Below are positions 16,465 through 28,900 of a stretch of 64,000 nt of DNA, piece after piece (position 1 is the first letter of the stretch; the number at the start of each line of letters is the position of its first letter). The stretch lies in contig RSEF01000001.1 of the NCBI GenBank assembly GCA_003993805.1, positions 72,426,923 through 72,490,922 on the forward strand, in the 5' to 3' direction. Both the position numbers and the translations under genes were made by a program. Source of the stretch: Himantopus leucocephalus. Lineage: Eukaryota; Chordata; Aves; Charadriiformes; Recurvirostridae. Below the pieces are notes generated by a model. That model was not told where the DNA came from, did not search any database, and saw only the letters and a list, made by a program, of their open reading frames with translations.

Positions 16465-17206
16465 CCGCGGGGGAGGCTGGGAGCGGGGCGGGCTTGCCCC
16501 CGCCTCCGCCCGCCCCCGGGGCCGTACGGGCCGGGCCGGGCCGGGCTACGGCGCCCCGTGTGCCGTTATTATATCGTTAAAGAAGCTGCACGCATAAACG
16601 GGATGTGTTGGGTCCTCCTTCCGTTTTGTTCCCCCCCCCCAACCTGTAATACCAGGATTTCAGGCTGCTTTCGGGCCAAAATACACGCGTTGCAAGTCCG
16701 CCCTTCGGCTTTCGAGTACGGCGTCCGGCGGAAGGGGCGCCGGCTGCTTGATTTAGTAACGTCGCGGCTTTAGAACTGTCGGGGTTTGGGCTGGGACGGC
16801 GCTGAGCTTCTCGCTGTGGGTTGGGGCCGGGCCGGGCCGGGCCGGCTGCCGGCAGCGCCCCGGAGGTGTCGGTTGTGGCTCGGCGGTCGCGGCCTTTGCT
16901 GCTCCTCGCACCGAGGAGGGGTGAACGGCTGTGTTAGAGAAAATAACACCACAAACATTGTTTTTCTTGGGCTGGCAGTTCCTTGAAGCGGCAGGTGACT
17001 GGTGCAGGCCTTTCTCTCCGTGCTGCCATGGCAGCAGAAGAGATTGACTTCAACTAACCCTGCAACTGGGAGGAACGAGGAAGTTCACGGGCGAGGAAAA
17101 TGCATCTGAAGACACTGAATGCAGTTGCCTGTTAAATCCCACCAAGGCAGTGTTTTAGACAGGCTCAGACTTTTAAAGTATATAAATTCTGGAGTTTGTA
17201 AGTTCT

Positions 17207-17621
17207 TGTCGTGGTTTAACCCCAGCCCGCCAGTAGGCTGGGGGTGCACAAGAAGCTGGGAGGGGACACAGCGGGGACAGCTGACCCCATCTGACCAAAG
17301 GGGTATTCCATGGCGTGCAGTGTCGTGCTCAGTATGTACAGCTGGAGAAGAAGAAGGAAGTGAGAGACGTTCGGAGTGATGGCGTTTGTCTTCCCAAGTA
17401 ACGCGTGATGGAGCCCTGCTTTCCTGGAGGTGGCTCAACGCCTGCCTGCCCATGGGAAGCAGTGAATTAATTCCTTGTTTTGCTTTGCTTGTGTGCGCGG
17501 CTTTTGCTCTGCCCGTTAAACTGACTTTATCTCAACCCAGGAGTTTTTCCTCTTCCAATTGTCTCCCCCATCCCAATTGGCGGGAGTGAGCAAGCAGCTG
17601 TGCTGGGTTTAAACCACAACA
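17207..17621 (+). mobile_element. Rearranged solo LTR in the centre of the inverted repeat
   Basis: The internal part and right end match the avian LTR family seen at 53881-54479 in the opposite orientation, and the right end is GGGTTTAAACCACAACA. The left end is not the normal LTR start but an inverted copy of the right end. The flanks GTTCT and AGAAC are reverse complements rather than direct repeats, so there is no ordinary target-site duplication. Confidence 0.65.
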
Positions 17622-17717
17622 AGAACTTAACAAACTCCAGAATTTATATACTTTAAAAGTCTGAGCCTGTTTAAAACACTGCCTTGGTGGGATTTAATAG
17701 GCAACTGCATTCAGTGT

Positions 17718-17955
17718 CTTCAGATGCGTTTTCCTCGCCCGTGAACTTCCTTGTTCCTCCAAGCTGCAAGGTTAGTTGGAGTCAATCTCTTCTGCTGCCG
17801 TGACAGGACGGAGAGAAAGGCCCGCACCGGTCACCTGCCANTCTTCAGATGCGTTTTCCTCGCCCGTGAACTTCCTTGTTCCTCCCAAGCTGCAAGGTTA
17901 GTTGAAGTCAATCTCTTCTGCTGCCGTGACAGAAGGAGAGAAAGGCCCGCACCGN
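17718..17955. repeat. Unmerged contig-end duplication around single N at 17841 and 17955
   Basis: The stretch from TCTTCAGATGCGTTTTCC to GCCCGCACCG occurs twice (about 17718-17829 and 17842-17954) with several differences, separated by a single N. It is probably an artefact inside the right arm of the inverted repeat. Confidence 0.7.
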
Positions 17956-18014
17956 TGCCACTTCAAGGAACTGCCAGCCCAAGAAAAACAATGTTTGTGG
18001 TGTTATTTTTCTAG

Positions 18015-19823
18015 CATTTCCCAGAGCTGTTCACTCCTCCTTTTGACTGCCTTACTGTCTTAATTTAAGAGAACATCAAGTCTACTTCAATTTATTGAGA
18101 GTAGTAAAAGGCACTGGAAAAACTTTGGAAGTCCCGTACTCTTGGTACGCTTTGATGCTTCCCTAAAGCACTGTAGTAGGAGGAAGTCAGGAGTAGTTTG
18201 AAAAAAGAAAAAAAAAGGTGTGAACAGCGTGATTGAGTGTAGAAATTAATATTAAGTCATTTAGAGAAATTACATCAAGTTTTGTAGCAAGCCCTTCCAA
18301 TCTTGGGCAGTCCTGCTTTGCACATTGATTCCATAGGCAAGTATTGGCAGACTGTATTTCAGAGGGGAATATACATCAGGAAATAGGAGGTATTGAGATT
18401 GTCCAATTTCTTGCGAGTTCACACAGCCCAGAAAAGATGTTTTATTAGAGATTTGGGTAGTGCCAAATAACGATACCAATACAAACCTGCCTTTTAATTC
18501 ATCACTTCCAGTTGTGGGGAGAGCATTTTTTACATGTCTGTAGCAGTCATAGGTCAATGTCTAGTTGTTCTGGACAACTTCCCTAATTCACCAAACTGAT
18601 CTCCTCATGGCATACAAATATTGACAGGGTGGGTCCAAGGTAGCGTCAAAGGTGAAACAGAGTGTACATGACTATGACTCGACAGAGAGAACATATAAAA
18701 GCATTGGTTTTGCCATTTGAAAGCTATTATGATTGAAGGCTTCTTGATATCAGACCTGTGGGTAAGTGAAGTACAGAATTGTTCTGTTATAGCACATTGG
18801 GGATAAAGCATGATGGAAGAAAATCAGGTTTTGGTGCAAAAATAATGATAGAAGAAAAAAACCCAGTCCATTAAGCATCAGTGAGCTATTCCTAAAATGA
18901 TGAGGTATCTGTCAATGGGAAATATGTGATGCTTGTGCTAACTAATGGTGTTTTAAAAGAAAAGGTGCTGTGAAGTACTTTGTCACTGGACTGGTAGTTG
19001 CATACTTAACGGGGAAGGTACAAATTGTTTTTGTTTTTCTGAAGATTTATTGTGCTGGCAAAAAGAAAGGGGATCGGCAATACAAGATACTGTATTTTTC
19101 TTTACATTTTGTTTGCATTTATGTGAGGTGAAGGATGTTTATTATTTTTAAAACATGAATAAACACAAGTTACATGTTCATATATAGATTTTTATATATA
19201 TACACATGTACACATATATTCTCTCTACTACAGTGCTTTGCTTCAAAAGTAAGTTAAAAGGAAGCCTTTTTTTCATTGGAAGAGGAGACCTTCTGGAGCT
19301 GAGGACATGGAGGATGGTTTGTATCTCTTTGCTCCGGTTAATCATCTCAATACAGTCAACTGAAACAGGCACATCTCTTCGGCCTCAGGAAATAATACAA
19401 AAACAAGACACCACAACCGAAGTTTGGCTACTTCTTTGTAGATAGAATGAGCAGCAGGAGTTTAAGCACAGCCCAGAGCTTTTCTTTGAGTATTAGTTTC
19501 TGTGGGGTTTATTAGACTTATTATTTGCATGATGGTATTGCTTTATGGCCGTTAACCAGCTCCGTGTTGCTTAGTCGTAAGTGGTGCGCTCTTTAGGCAA
19601 CACCAGCACAAACTTCTCTCTGTCGCACTTGAATTTTCTGACAGTTAATCTGTATGCAGTATATTTTTTAAAAAATAAAATAATGTATTTTTACATTTAC
19701 CCAAATATTTTGCCTTCGTTCCCCATATTACCAAAAGTGCAGCAATCAACAGTGTCTTTTCTGTAGCATGAACCTTTTTGAATTTGCCTGCTAATTATGA
19801 CCTCTTTATTTGGACCTGATCAG
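18015..19823. other. Region upstream of deaminase module A, no secure feature
   Basis: The sequence is AT-rich and unique-looking, with a TA-rich patch near 19184-19222. The first exon of module A should lie here or in the CpG island. One short candidate reads ATG GAG GAT G at 19307-19316 and is followed by GTTTGT, in the right phase for the next exon, but the donor is weak. Confidence 0.35.
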
Positions 19824-19921
19824 AAAGTCATCCATGCACACGCTTAGAGAAGAAAGATTTGTGTATGTTTCTAGCTCATCTCCTGGAGGAGTCTCCAGAG
19901 TGTCATGTCCCATCTGACCAG
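19824..19921 (+). CDS. Module A exon 1 (first recognised; not necessarily the first)
   Basis: The acceptor is GGACCTGATCAG and the donor is the consensus CAG|GTATGT. In the frame fixed by the next exon it reads [20 protein letters not shown] and continues [12 protein letters not shown]. This matches the module B exon at 34215-34303 (KKEDLCIFLALHMENSP) in sequence, entry phase and exit phase. An in-frame ATG lies inside (MFLAHLL) if no upstream coding exon exists. Confidence 0.7.
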
Positions 19922-22900
19922 GTATGTAACAAGTTGTCATTGCTAGGAAATATTTTTGCTGCTTATTTTACTGACAATTATCCTTTAAAATATCTAATGA
20001 CATCCCTCAAACAAAACATTTATAAACCTCTATTGTACTAGTGTGCTCTTTTGTGGGGGAGTGAATCTGCTGAGGTAGTCATGTTGCGTCCATTCTAGTC
20101 TTGTGTTTTAAAAGTTACTGGTAGTAATTGATGCTATTAAATTTTTTACTGTCATCCAATAAACATACATTAAGATACTGTATTCCTAAGTACCAATTAA
20201 TACCAATTTTTTCATTTCCCATTACTATGTCATATTGCTGAGACATAACCAACATGTTAGTGAACCCCATAATGGAACAGGAGGAGATTGCCCTGGAAAA
20301 GCGGCACTGTCTTGTGTTTGTTTTCCCTACTTAAAAGATGGGGATAAAGCGATATTCAGTTGTCTACATGTAGCAATATTGTGAAGGTTACTTTCTGTTC
20401 ACCTGTGATCTAAAATAATAAATCATTTTGTGAGACAGTTGGTGGCCTCTGTATTGGTTTAAGCGACACAGGATTAATTTCTCTTTCAGTAATTTTACTT
20501 TGTGGTAAGGTCTCTTGTAATGATAGGGAAAACTGCACTTTTAGAAGACTATAGTGTCTGAATTTGTGAAAATATTTACTTTATAGCCAGCTATGGTATG
20601 TAGGTTGCAAGGTCTCAGTGCTTTCAAGCTCACCAGGTTCAGGGATGAGGAGGAGGGAGACCCGGGCACTTGACCCAAGCTGGCCAACAGGATTATTTCA
20701 TACCATGAACATCACATTCAATGTAAGTTAGAAAGTTTGCTGCGAAGTTCTCTCTCCCTTGATGGCAGTGATCCAGAGAACTTCTTGCCCCGGTGCCCGA
20801 CCCCTGAGGCTTTCCCTTCCTCCCAAAGCCGTAGCGCTCGCAGTGTCCCACATTTGCTGTCCACTGCTGGGTGTGCACAGCTTCCCACTCAGCTCCCATG
20901 GGCTGCGTATAACCCCTGTATATTTTATATTGGTATCGGGATCAATATTGGTTCTTTAGTATTATTAATGTTAGCTATCTAGTCTTATTCTATTAAATCT
21001 GTTTATATTTCAACCCTTGGGTTTCCTTGTTTCTCCCTATTCCCCTTCACAGGTGGGGAGGGGTCATCGGGGGATAGAATAATTGTCTAAATGACAATAA
21101 ATTCTTGTGGGTTCTTCAAACCATAACCACCTCCCTCTGTCCTTCCCGCGGCTACTGAACCAGATTCAGTTTCTGTTCCCGATGATCGTGGTGGTGCACA
21201 CAATTTCAGTCATTTAGCCAGAGCTGTCATTGCTTTTGAGAATAACACAAAGCAGGTGAAACACCCAGGTAAAAGAATATTCTTATATTCAAATTGATAG
21301 CCTTGTCAATAGCTGGACTGGTACTAGACAGCATGGGTAGTGGTAATGTGTTTCCTCCTTGGAGTTGTTATTAACTCAGGGAGTACAATTCTTCACGTGA
21401 ATGTCTTGGAAGACATTTCAATACTGTGTCCATTTATATTTCGAGAATAGAGCAAATCACAGGTAGTAGCAAGGCCAGCATGCATCCGCCTTTTTTGTGC
21501 CAGACTTTTCAGTGTGGTGAGTCTTCCTCAGATGCATCTCAGCAGAGCTGTAGGCTATGTGTGAACTCGTTCACGTAAGGAGCAGTTTAGGAACGACATT
21601 CGGTAGGCGAGAGAAAACAGAAACCTAAGCACTAAGCACGGCTGTAGCAGCGGTAGCTTGTTAATCAGAGCCCCTTAATCCTTTCCTCACAGGGCGAGAG
21701 TGGCAGACTTTGCAATTTGGGCTTGGGAGGTGCTTTAACCGTAGCTGAAACGGTCCCAGACGCTCTAAGGGCCATTGTGCTTTTCTGAAAGAAAGAACTG
21801 AAACTCCCCATTTTATCATTTATTCATGTTCTCATTTCCACAGTTAAAATACATCCTAGCTTAATTTTAGTTGCGAATATGAAAATATTAAATATTTTGT
21901 CTTCAACTCCACACACTGTTTTCCTTGTGTAGAAAGCTTTTCCTACCCCAGGTAATCTGAGAATGTTTTATAAAACTATAGACTAAGTACTACACAGTGA
22001 TCACGTTAGCAGATAACAGGAACAGTGATGGTTACACTTTTAAAAACTTTTAAGAACTACTTCTTAAATATTACTGAATTTATAAGCAGTTGATCTGACA
22101 TGGGACCTAGTAATAACAAACAGCTTTGAACGTGAAGCAATGGAATCATAGAAAGGAGCTGAAGTAGTCTAATCCATTTTCTTGCAGTGAAGCAGGATTA
22201 AGTCTAATTGGACCGCCCTTACCAGATACTTGTCTAACCTGATATTCAAACTTCTCAACCTTCTTATGTCAAGCTTCGGTCTTTCTCCTAGATTTTTGTT
22301 GTTTTGTTGGTTTTCTTTTTTAAACCTCTGAGGTTCTTTCCTTAGATTCTCCAGCGTGCTTACGTTTTTCTTAGAGTAGGACAAAAACCTGATGTGATAC
22401 TCTTTCATATCTAGTAACTCGAGCTGTGCGATTCCTATAAACATCTGTCATACCTGGAGGTCAGTGGTAACATTGTGTTGCTGGTCTGTTGAACCGTAGT
22501 TCACCATAGTCACCTGATTCTTGTGGCTAGAAGATGTTTATATATTGTATTTGCTTGTTCAGTTTCTGTTTCCTAAGCAGGATCTTGCTTTGCTTGGTTT
22601 TGGTTTCATCTTGTTGCTCTGCAGCCTTTTCTGTGTTCTTGTTTGCTCTCTTTTCCTGTTGTGTAATGTAACCATGCCTCCTTTGATTATCTTCCTATGA
22701 TTTTATATATATATATACCCTTTTCTTTTTGCCTTTTGTATACCTTGCTAGTGGAAGCATCTGTGTTTTTTCAGTAATTTAGTCTTTCTAATTTTATCTG
22801 TACATGCTACACTATTCCTTTATGCTCATTTTTCGTATTGCCTTTACTTCCTTTCTTTTTTTCTGATTCTGGTTTTGATTTTCAGACTAATAAAGATCTG

Positions 22901-25900
22901 TTGGTACAACCAGTGTTACTGACTTTTCCTTTACGTCAGGATATTGTACTTCTGTTTCTCTTCTACTAAGTCAGACTCTTACAGTCCTTGGATTATTGTT
23001 CCAAGACACTTCCTAACAGTTCATTAAATTTGCTGATACATGTTTTTCTGAAGTCATTATAATCACTCTATTCTTGCAACATCCTTTCCTATGTATCACG
23101 TAATCATAATTTTTATTGGAATTACTTTCCATTTTAAGATTTATGGCCATTTCTTCTGTGTTAGGAACAAACGTAAAATGTCTGTTTTCTCATTCATTGC
23201 TGTAATGAAAATAGGCTATGGCATGTTTCCAGAGCTGCAGTTTTATCCGGAACGTATTACTTTTCTAGCTACTATCACTGCTAGTTTGTCTACCATTATC
23301 AAAGGTCCTTGAATGCACCAGATAATGGTTGCTCAGAGTAGTGGCAGGCGGAGTGGACCTGCCTTCAGTGAGACTTCCCCTGTAGGAGTTACTGAACTTG
23401 AGAACAGTTGAATCTGTAGATGATCACCTAGAACAGATTATTCCAACTGCTTCTGCGACAGAGAAGATGAAAACTGTTATCTAAGTAAGAACTGAATAAT
23501 CCAATCTAATTTTGAATTTGGCCCTGCTTTGAGCCAGGAGGCACATTAGGTAACCTCCAAATTTCCACTTCAAATCTAAGTCACTCTGTGATTCTAATTT
23601 GTTACCGTGTAGTGCCTCTACTGGCCTTGTAGGGGGGCTGTATCCAGTGACAGTATAATTTACTTTTTGCGCTATTGTAGCAATGGTGGGCATTAGAAAA
23701 CCTGGCATTACGTGAAGGTACAGAAGATTTAAAGAACCTGGACGCTCATTATTAACTTTAATACCATTTTATATTTTTTTCCAACACAGCTAATATAGTG
23801 TTTATAAAGAACCCAGTTATATATACATATGTGTGTGTGTATATATTTTCTTGGAAAAATTTGTCTAAAAGAAACAAATATTCCTAAGTGTGTTTTAGAA
23901 ATCTATAGTTTGATCTTTCTGATTGATTCCAGTTGTGGTTTCATGTGTCTCTTAATTGGAGCAACACTGGATTTCTCCAGAACTAATGCACAGAAAAAAA
24001 AAAAAGGAATTAATACTAAATTTACATTAACTTTTCCTAAAGAGAATTTGTGATCTAAAGATTGTGGGACTACAAGAGCAGTTATATTTAATGCAGTGTG
24101 GCAAAACCTATCGTGTATTTTTAATTTGTATAAAGCATGCATGCTTGTAAAATCAAATCTGCTGTGGAAAAATAAGCTTGCTTTTTTTTTCTTNGACTAC
24201 AAGAGCAGTTATATTTAATGCAGTGTGGCAAAACCTATAGTGTATTTTTAGTTTATATAAAGCATGCATGCTTGTAAAATCAAATCTGCTGCGGAAAAAT
24301 AAGCTTGCTTTTTTTTTTCTCNATCAAATCTGCTGTGGAAAAATAAGCTTGCTTTTTTTTTCTTTTCAGTTCCATAAGACTGGGATTGTAATATGTGAAT
24401 CAGACAAAGTACACAAAGTGGTAGCTATGAGTTTCTCCAAACCTGGGTTGCATGCTGTGCAACAAATCGTTCGGTGTCTTCCCTCTTCTTTGCGTGACTG
24501 CACTGTGTATTTGTCCAGGAAACCTTGCACAACTTGTACCACATTCCTCATTCAAGGTATAGAATACATTTTCAATCAATCTCATTTAAGGTATATAACA
24601 TGTTTGTAATCCATCTGTGTTAACTGGAGTTCTACCTGAATAACCTCATTAATTACCCCCTGTGTAGAAAAATGTTGTACGTGGCTCAGTCCAATAAATC
24701 CCTTCTTAATCAAGTAATCCTTTTTTGTGCAGGTGGTCTCTTAGAAATAAGCGTGACTACTTGCTTGGGAAAGGACTGGCAAACTGTGGGAGGTCACTTA
24801 TGAAAGCGAAGTACTGGTTGTTGCAATAGTTCTATATTCGATTCAGATCCTGTTGCAATGGGGGTGGTGTAAGCCTGCGGGTAACTATTATAGGCTTTGT
24901 GCACTAGTGTATACCACAGAATTGCAATGCAATAGAAAATTGGCCCCCTGTTTCAAACAAAAACGACGGCAACTGAATGTCCCACCCAACTGCACGGCAC
25001 TTTAAGTGACTTTCAGTGTTTGTCTCTAGGTTCAGTTTCTTCAGTCTATTACTGGCCAATGGCTCCTGAAAAAAGGGGAGCTGATTCAGTGGTCAAGGAA
25101 GATGTTGAACAAGCTGACCGTATGTTTCTCAGAAGTCATATAAGTAGCAGTGTGCTCTTACCCATGACAAGCTTTGAAACTGTGAAAAGGATTGCAAAAA
25201 AAATACGATGCAAAGGACAGCTTAACAGCAATTCCAAGTTCCTCGATGATCAAACTAAAGACTTTAAAAAATATTGTTCACTGTTTAACATAGATAGCTC
25301 CAAAGATCCGTGTGTCAAACGGATGGAAAATGCTTTTCGTTGCTATAATTTTTTACTGGAATGTTCCCAACTTGAGAAAAAAGAACCGGAGGAAACTGTT
25401 CATCAACATGCATTGCAACTTTGTTATTTTTTAGCAGCAAGATCTGGTAAGTTATGATGAGAGTATATAAAGAATAATAACCAAATATAAAGAATGGATT
25501 ACTGTATATTTATTTTTTATTATTGCTGTTGATTCATTGAGCTCCTGCAAAGAGTAAATATTTCATAACATATGTGGGTACCAGAGAAATTGACATGCTT
25601 TCCTAACAACTGCTAAAATATTTTTCATTAATGTATTTGTTATACTAATGTTTAATGTTATTGTTTATAATGTTTGTTGCAATACTGAGGTTAAACCTAA
25701 AGCAGAAGATGGAAACACATATTATAGAAACATAGAAAATAATATTTTATCACTTAATCCATTTTGGAGGGGGAAAATGGTATTATAAATATATATATAA
25801 ATTTAAACATTCTTAGTATATTGTTAATGTACCTAGTTGAACTTATAGCGAATTCCATCAATGGAAGATCTTAAAATCATAGAATTGTTTAGGTTAGAAA

Positions 25901-28900
25901 AGACCTTTAAGATCAATGAGCCCAACCATTAACCTAACACTGCCAAGTCCACCACTAAACCNNNNNNNNNNNNNNNNNNNNNNNNNNNNNNNNNNNNNNN
26001 NNNNNNNNNNNNNNNNNNNNNNNNNNNNNNNNNNNNNNNNNNNNNNNNNNNNNNNNNNNNNTCAGGGCTGCTCTCAATCCATTCTCCGCCCAGCCTGGAT
26101 TTGTACATGGGATTGCTCCAACCCATGTGCAAGACTTTGCACTTGGCCTTGTTGAACTTCATGAGGTTTGCGCAGACCCACCTCTCAAGCCTGTCCAGGT
26201 CCCTCTGGATGGCATCCCTTCCCTCACCGTGTTGACCACTCCACACAGCTTGGTGTCGCCAGCAAACTTGCTGAGGGTGCACTCGATGCCTCATTGTGTT
26301 ACTGTGTATGGGTATCTGTCTAGAATTGGATAATGCGTATACGTGGAGAGATTCCTTCAACATATAAGCATTCAGTTATGCCTCCTATTTTTATATCATT
26401 AAAACACTACATGTTAATCTGTAAAATATGTTTTTAAGTATAAAAAAAAGTATGGTTTTAGGTGACATGAAAATCTTTCTCTCTTCTAAAAGATGATCCA
26501 AACCGAGGTGTGGGGTGTACCCTCTACAGTCAAGACGGATATTTTGTAAGTAGATTGAATTCTCCAACACTTGTAAAATTTCTATTCAGTGCTGCAAGGC
26601 TTGTGGTTTATTTGACCTAATGTAGACATCCACAGTACAGATGACTATGTCTGACCTATTTGCCCTGGGTCCCCTTTGTAGTCAGTGGAAGTCTAGAGTG
26701 TCATTCATTCCAATCCAGAATCTGGAATAGGCCAGGTAGACCCGTTTTTCTCCCTTGAATATAAAGAGAGTCTAGGGTGACTAGTTCAGCTATAGATGTG
26801 TAAAGAAGTTACGGGAGATGAATTTCCCTTATGAGCATGTACTCCCATAATAAATAGGCTAATAGTAAAGATAATATTTTATCATTTAACTTTTAAAAAA
26901 TAATCCCTAAGGCCCACTAAAAAGGAGGATCCTAAGGTTCTTGCAAAGGTAGAGAGACAAGATGATGGTGATGAAACTGATGGAGAATAATGACCTCACT
27001 GGATGCCAAAGCAAAAGTAGCTCTTGACTGTGTTAAAAGCGGGTGGTAAGATGGGGTGGTAAGATGGTCGTGGCAAACTGTTAAAGCTGATTAAAAATCT
27101 GATATAAATAGGTATAAAAATTAGAGGTTTTATGTATCTAGAAATATGTAGACAGCATATATTTAGCATTTGAAGCTCTATTAGTATATCGTTAAAATGT
27201 CGCTGGTATTTGGAAAGATCTGTTAGATTTTGATTTTATTGCATTTGTTTTTTTGGCAGTTTGGGGCAGGTTATAATGGATACCCTATTGGCATATTATA
27301 TGCAAACTTGCCCTTTCTGGGGAGAAAAAAACGAAGGACTGGACTTGCAAAATGGGAAGTTGTTCTCCATGCTGAAGCAAATGTTCTCCTGTACAGGTTA
27401 TTGTTACAAATCTAGTAATGGAGTGACTTCTCAGGCATTTTTTATGACAATAAATATGAATGAGGGGGAATCTTATCTTATCTTAAATACTTAAAGGGAG
27501 AGTACCAGGGGGATGGGAACAGTCTTTTTCCAGTGGTGCCCAGTGATAGAACAAGAAGTAGTGGGCACAAACTTGAACTCAGGAAGTTCCATCTTAACAT
27601 GGGGAGGAACTTCTTTACTTTGAGGGTGGCAGAGCACTGGAACAGGCTGCCCAGAGAGGCTGTGGAGTCTCCCACACTGGAGACATTCAAAACCCACCTG
27701 GATGCCGTCTTGTGCAACCTGCTGTAGGTGACCCTGCTCTGGCAGGGGGGTTGGACTAGATGATCTCCAGAGGTCCCTTCCAACCCTGACCATTCTGTGA
27801 TTCTGTGATAGTGTGTAGTATGAATAAGTCAGTGACTAACCATGGATTTTCTCTTTGAACTTTCCATCTGTTTTTCTCCCATTAATCCGGTTTCAAAGAC
27901 TTAACATTTTACAGCTCTGAGCTTACAATGAACATGTTAATGTGTGTGTTTCCTCTCCTCCACCCCCAGAAAGGTGTAGTACCACCTTGTATTCCTATAC
28001 TGCCAAAATAATCACCCAGTCTTGTTGGGACAAAGCTCTAAAGAGTTTTTGAAAGACAGAGTCTGCAGCATTCTGCCTGGCAGTCTTTTTGGTGGTCCTT
28101 AGGCTAGCAAGAGTAGTGTCAAGTCAGCCAGATCCCTTATGACTCTAGCTGTGAATAGTTAGAGAATTGTTAGTCTGTAAAACCATATGGCTCGTAATGG
28201 TAGCACTTTTGTATGCACAGAAGTAGAAGAAGCAAAAAAGATCAGATATCTGAAGGGAGAATCCACATGAAATAGGAAACTTGGAGGAGGAGACAGAGAG
28301 CAATCTAATTAGAAATAGTCTCAATAAAAATACTAAAATTATTTTAAAGGAATGTAAACATTATGTTTAGTTTTAGCTTTGCAGAAAATGAATTAATTAT
28401 GCAAATACATATATTTTTCAGATCAAAGACAAAAATAGAAGAGAGTGATGTTCTTTACTGCACTAAACCTCCCTGTCGTGACTGTCAGAACCTTTTGAAG
28501 CATGTGAAAATCAAGACAATTCATTGTGTAAAAGAATCGTCCAAACAAAGTGAAGAAGTATGCTTATATAATACTATTTATTTATTGTCATAATGTAATT
28601 ATATGTTTGGGGGCAGGGGGGTCAGTTTATAGTTAACTTACAAGCACATCAGTTCTTACCCTTCTGTACAGGAGAGGAACTATAGCAGATAATCACCTAC
28701 GAGATGCTTCATTCTTCATACTCATATACAACTGAAACTATGGCTTGCTTTGTGCCCTGGAAATCTTTACGCTCATATACTTCTACAGTCAGGAAATGAA
28801 AAATTTACATATTTTAGAATCTGGCACTGGGAAAGTCCAGTCTACTGTTTAGCTATATATATATGGGAGAGCTCTGGAGTGGTCCCTGATTTTGCATTTG

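Larger units (their letters stand above)
15540..16960. promoter_or_regulatory. CpG island covering YARS2 exon 1 and promoter
   Basis: Base composition changes sharply to GC-rich and CpG-dense across this interval, unlike the AT-rich flanks. It holds the YARS2 start and the first several hundred bases on the far side. It could also serve a transcript running rightwards toward the deaminase exons; that is inference. Confidence 0.75.
16936..18014. repeat. Imperfect inverted repeat (arms 16936-17226 and 17602-18014) with an LTR fragment as loop
   Basis: The right arm is the reverse complement of the left arm at roughly 94-95% over about 215 bases compared by eye. The right arm is lengthened by an assembly duplication around N at 17841 and 17955. 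The arms include 20 bp of LTR terminus (GTGGTTTAACCCC / GGTTTAAACCAC) as well as the unique-looking flank. Many differences are CpG-type transitions, so the duplication is old and not just two haplotypes. The left arm starts about 480 bp upstream of the YARS2 ATG. Confidence 0.75.

Noticed and set aside
16610..16648. ATG-led candidate first exon in the CpG shoulder
   Set aside because: Joined to module A exon 1 it creates a stop codon at the junction.
15790..16773. Several long open frames on both strands over YARS2 exon 1
   Set aside because: They are Arg/Pro/Ala-rich antisense or shifted frames of a GC-rich coding exon; YARS2 explains the sequence.
19307..19316. Candidate start exon ATG GAG GAT G for module A
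   Set aside because: The phase fits but the donor GTTTGT is weak, so it is mentioned only as a possibility and not annotated as coding.
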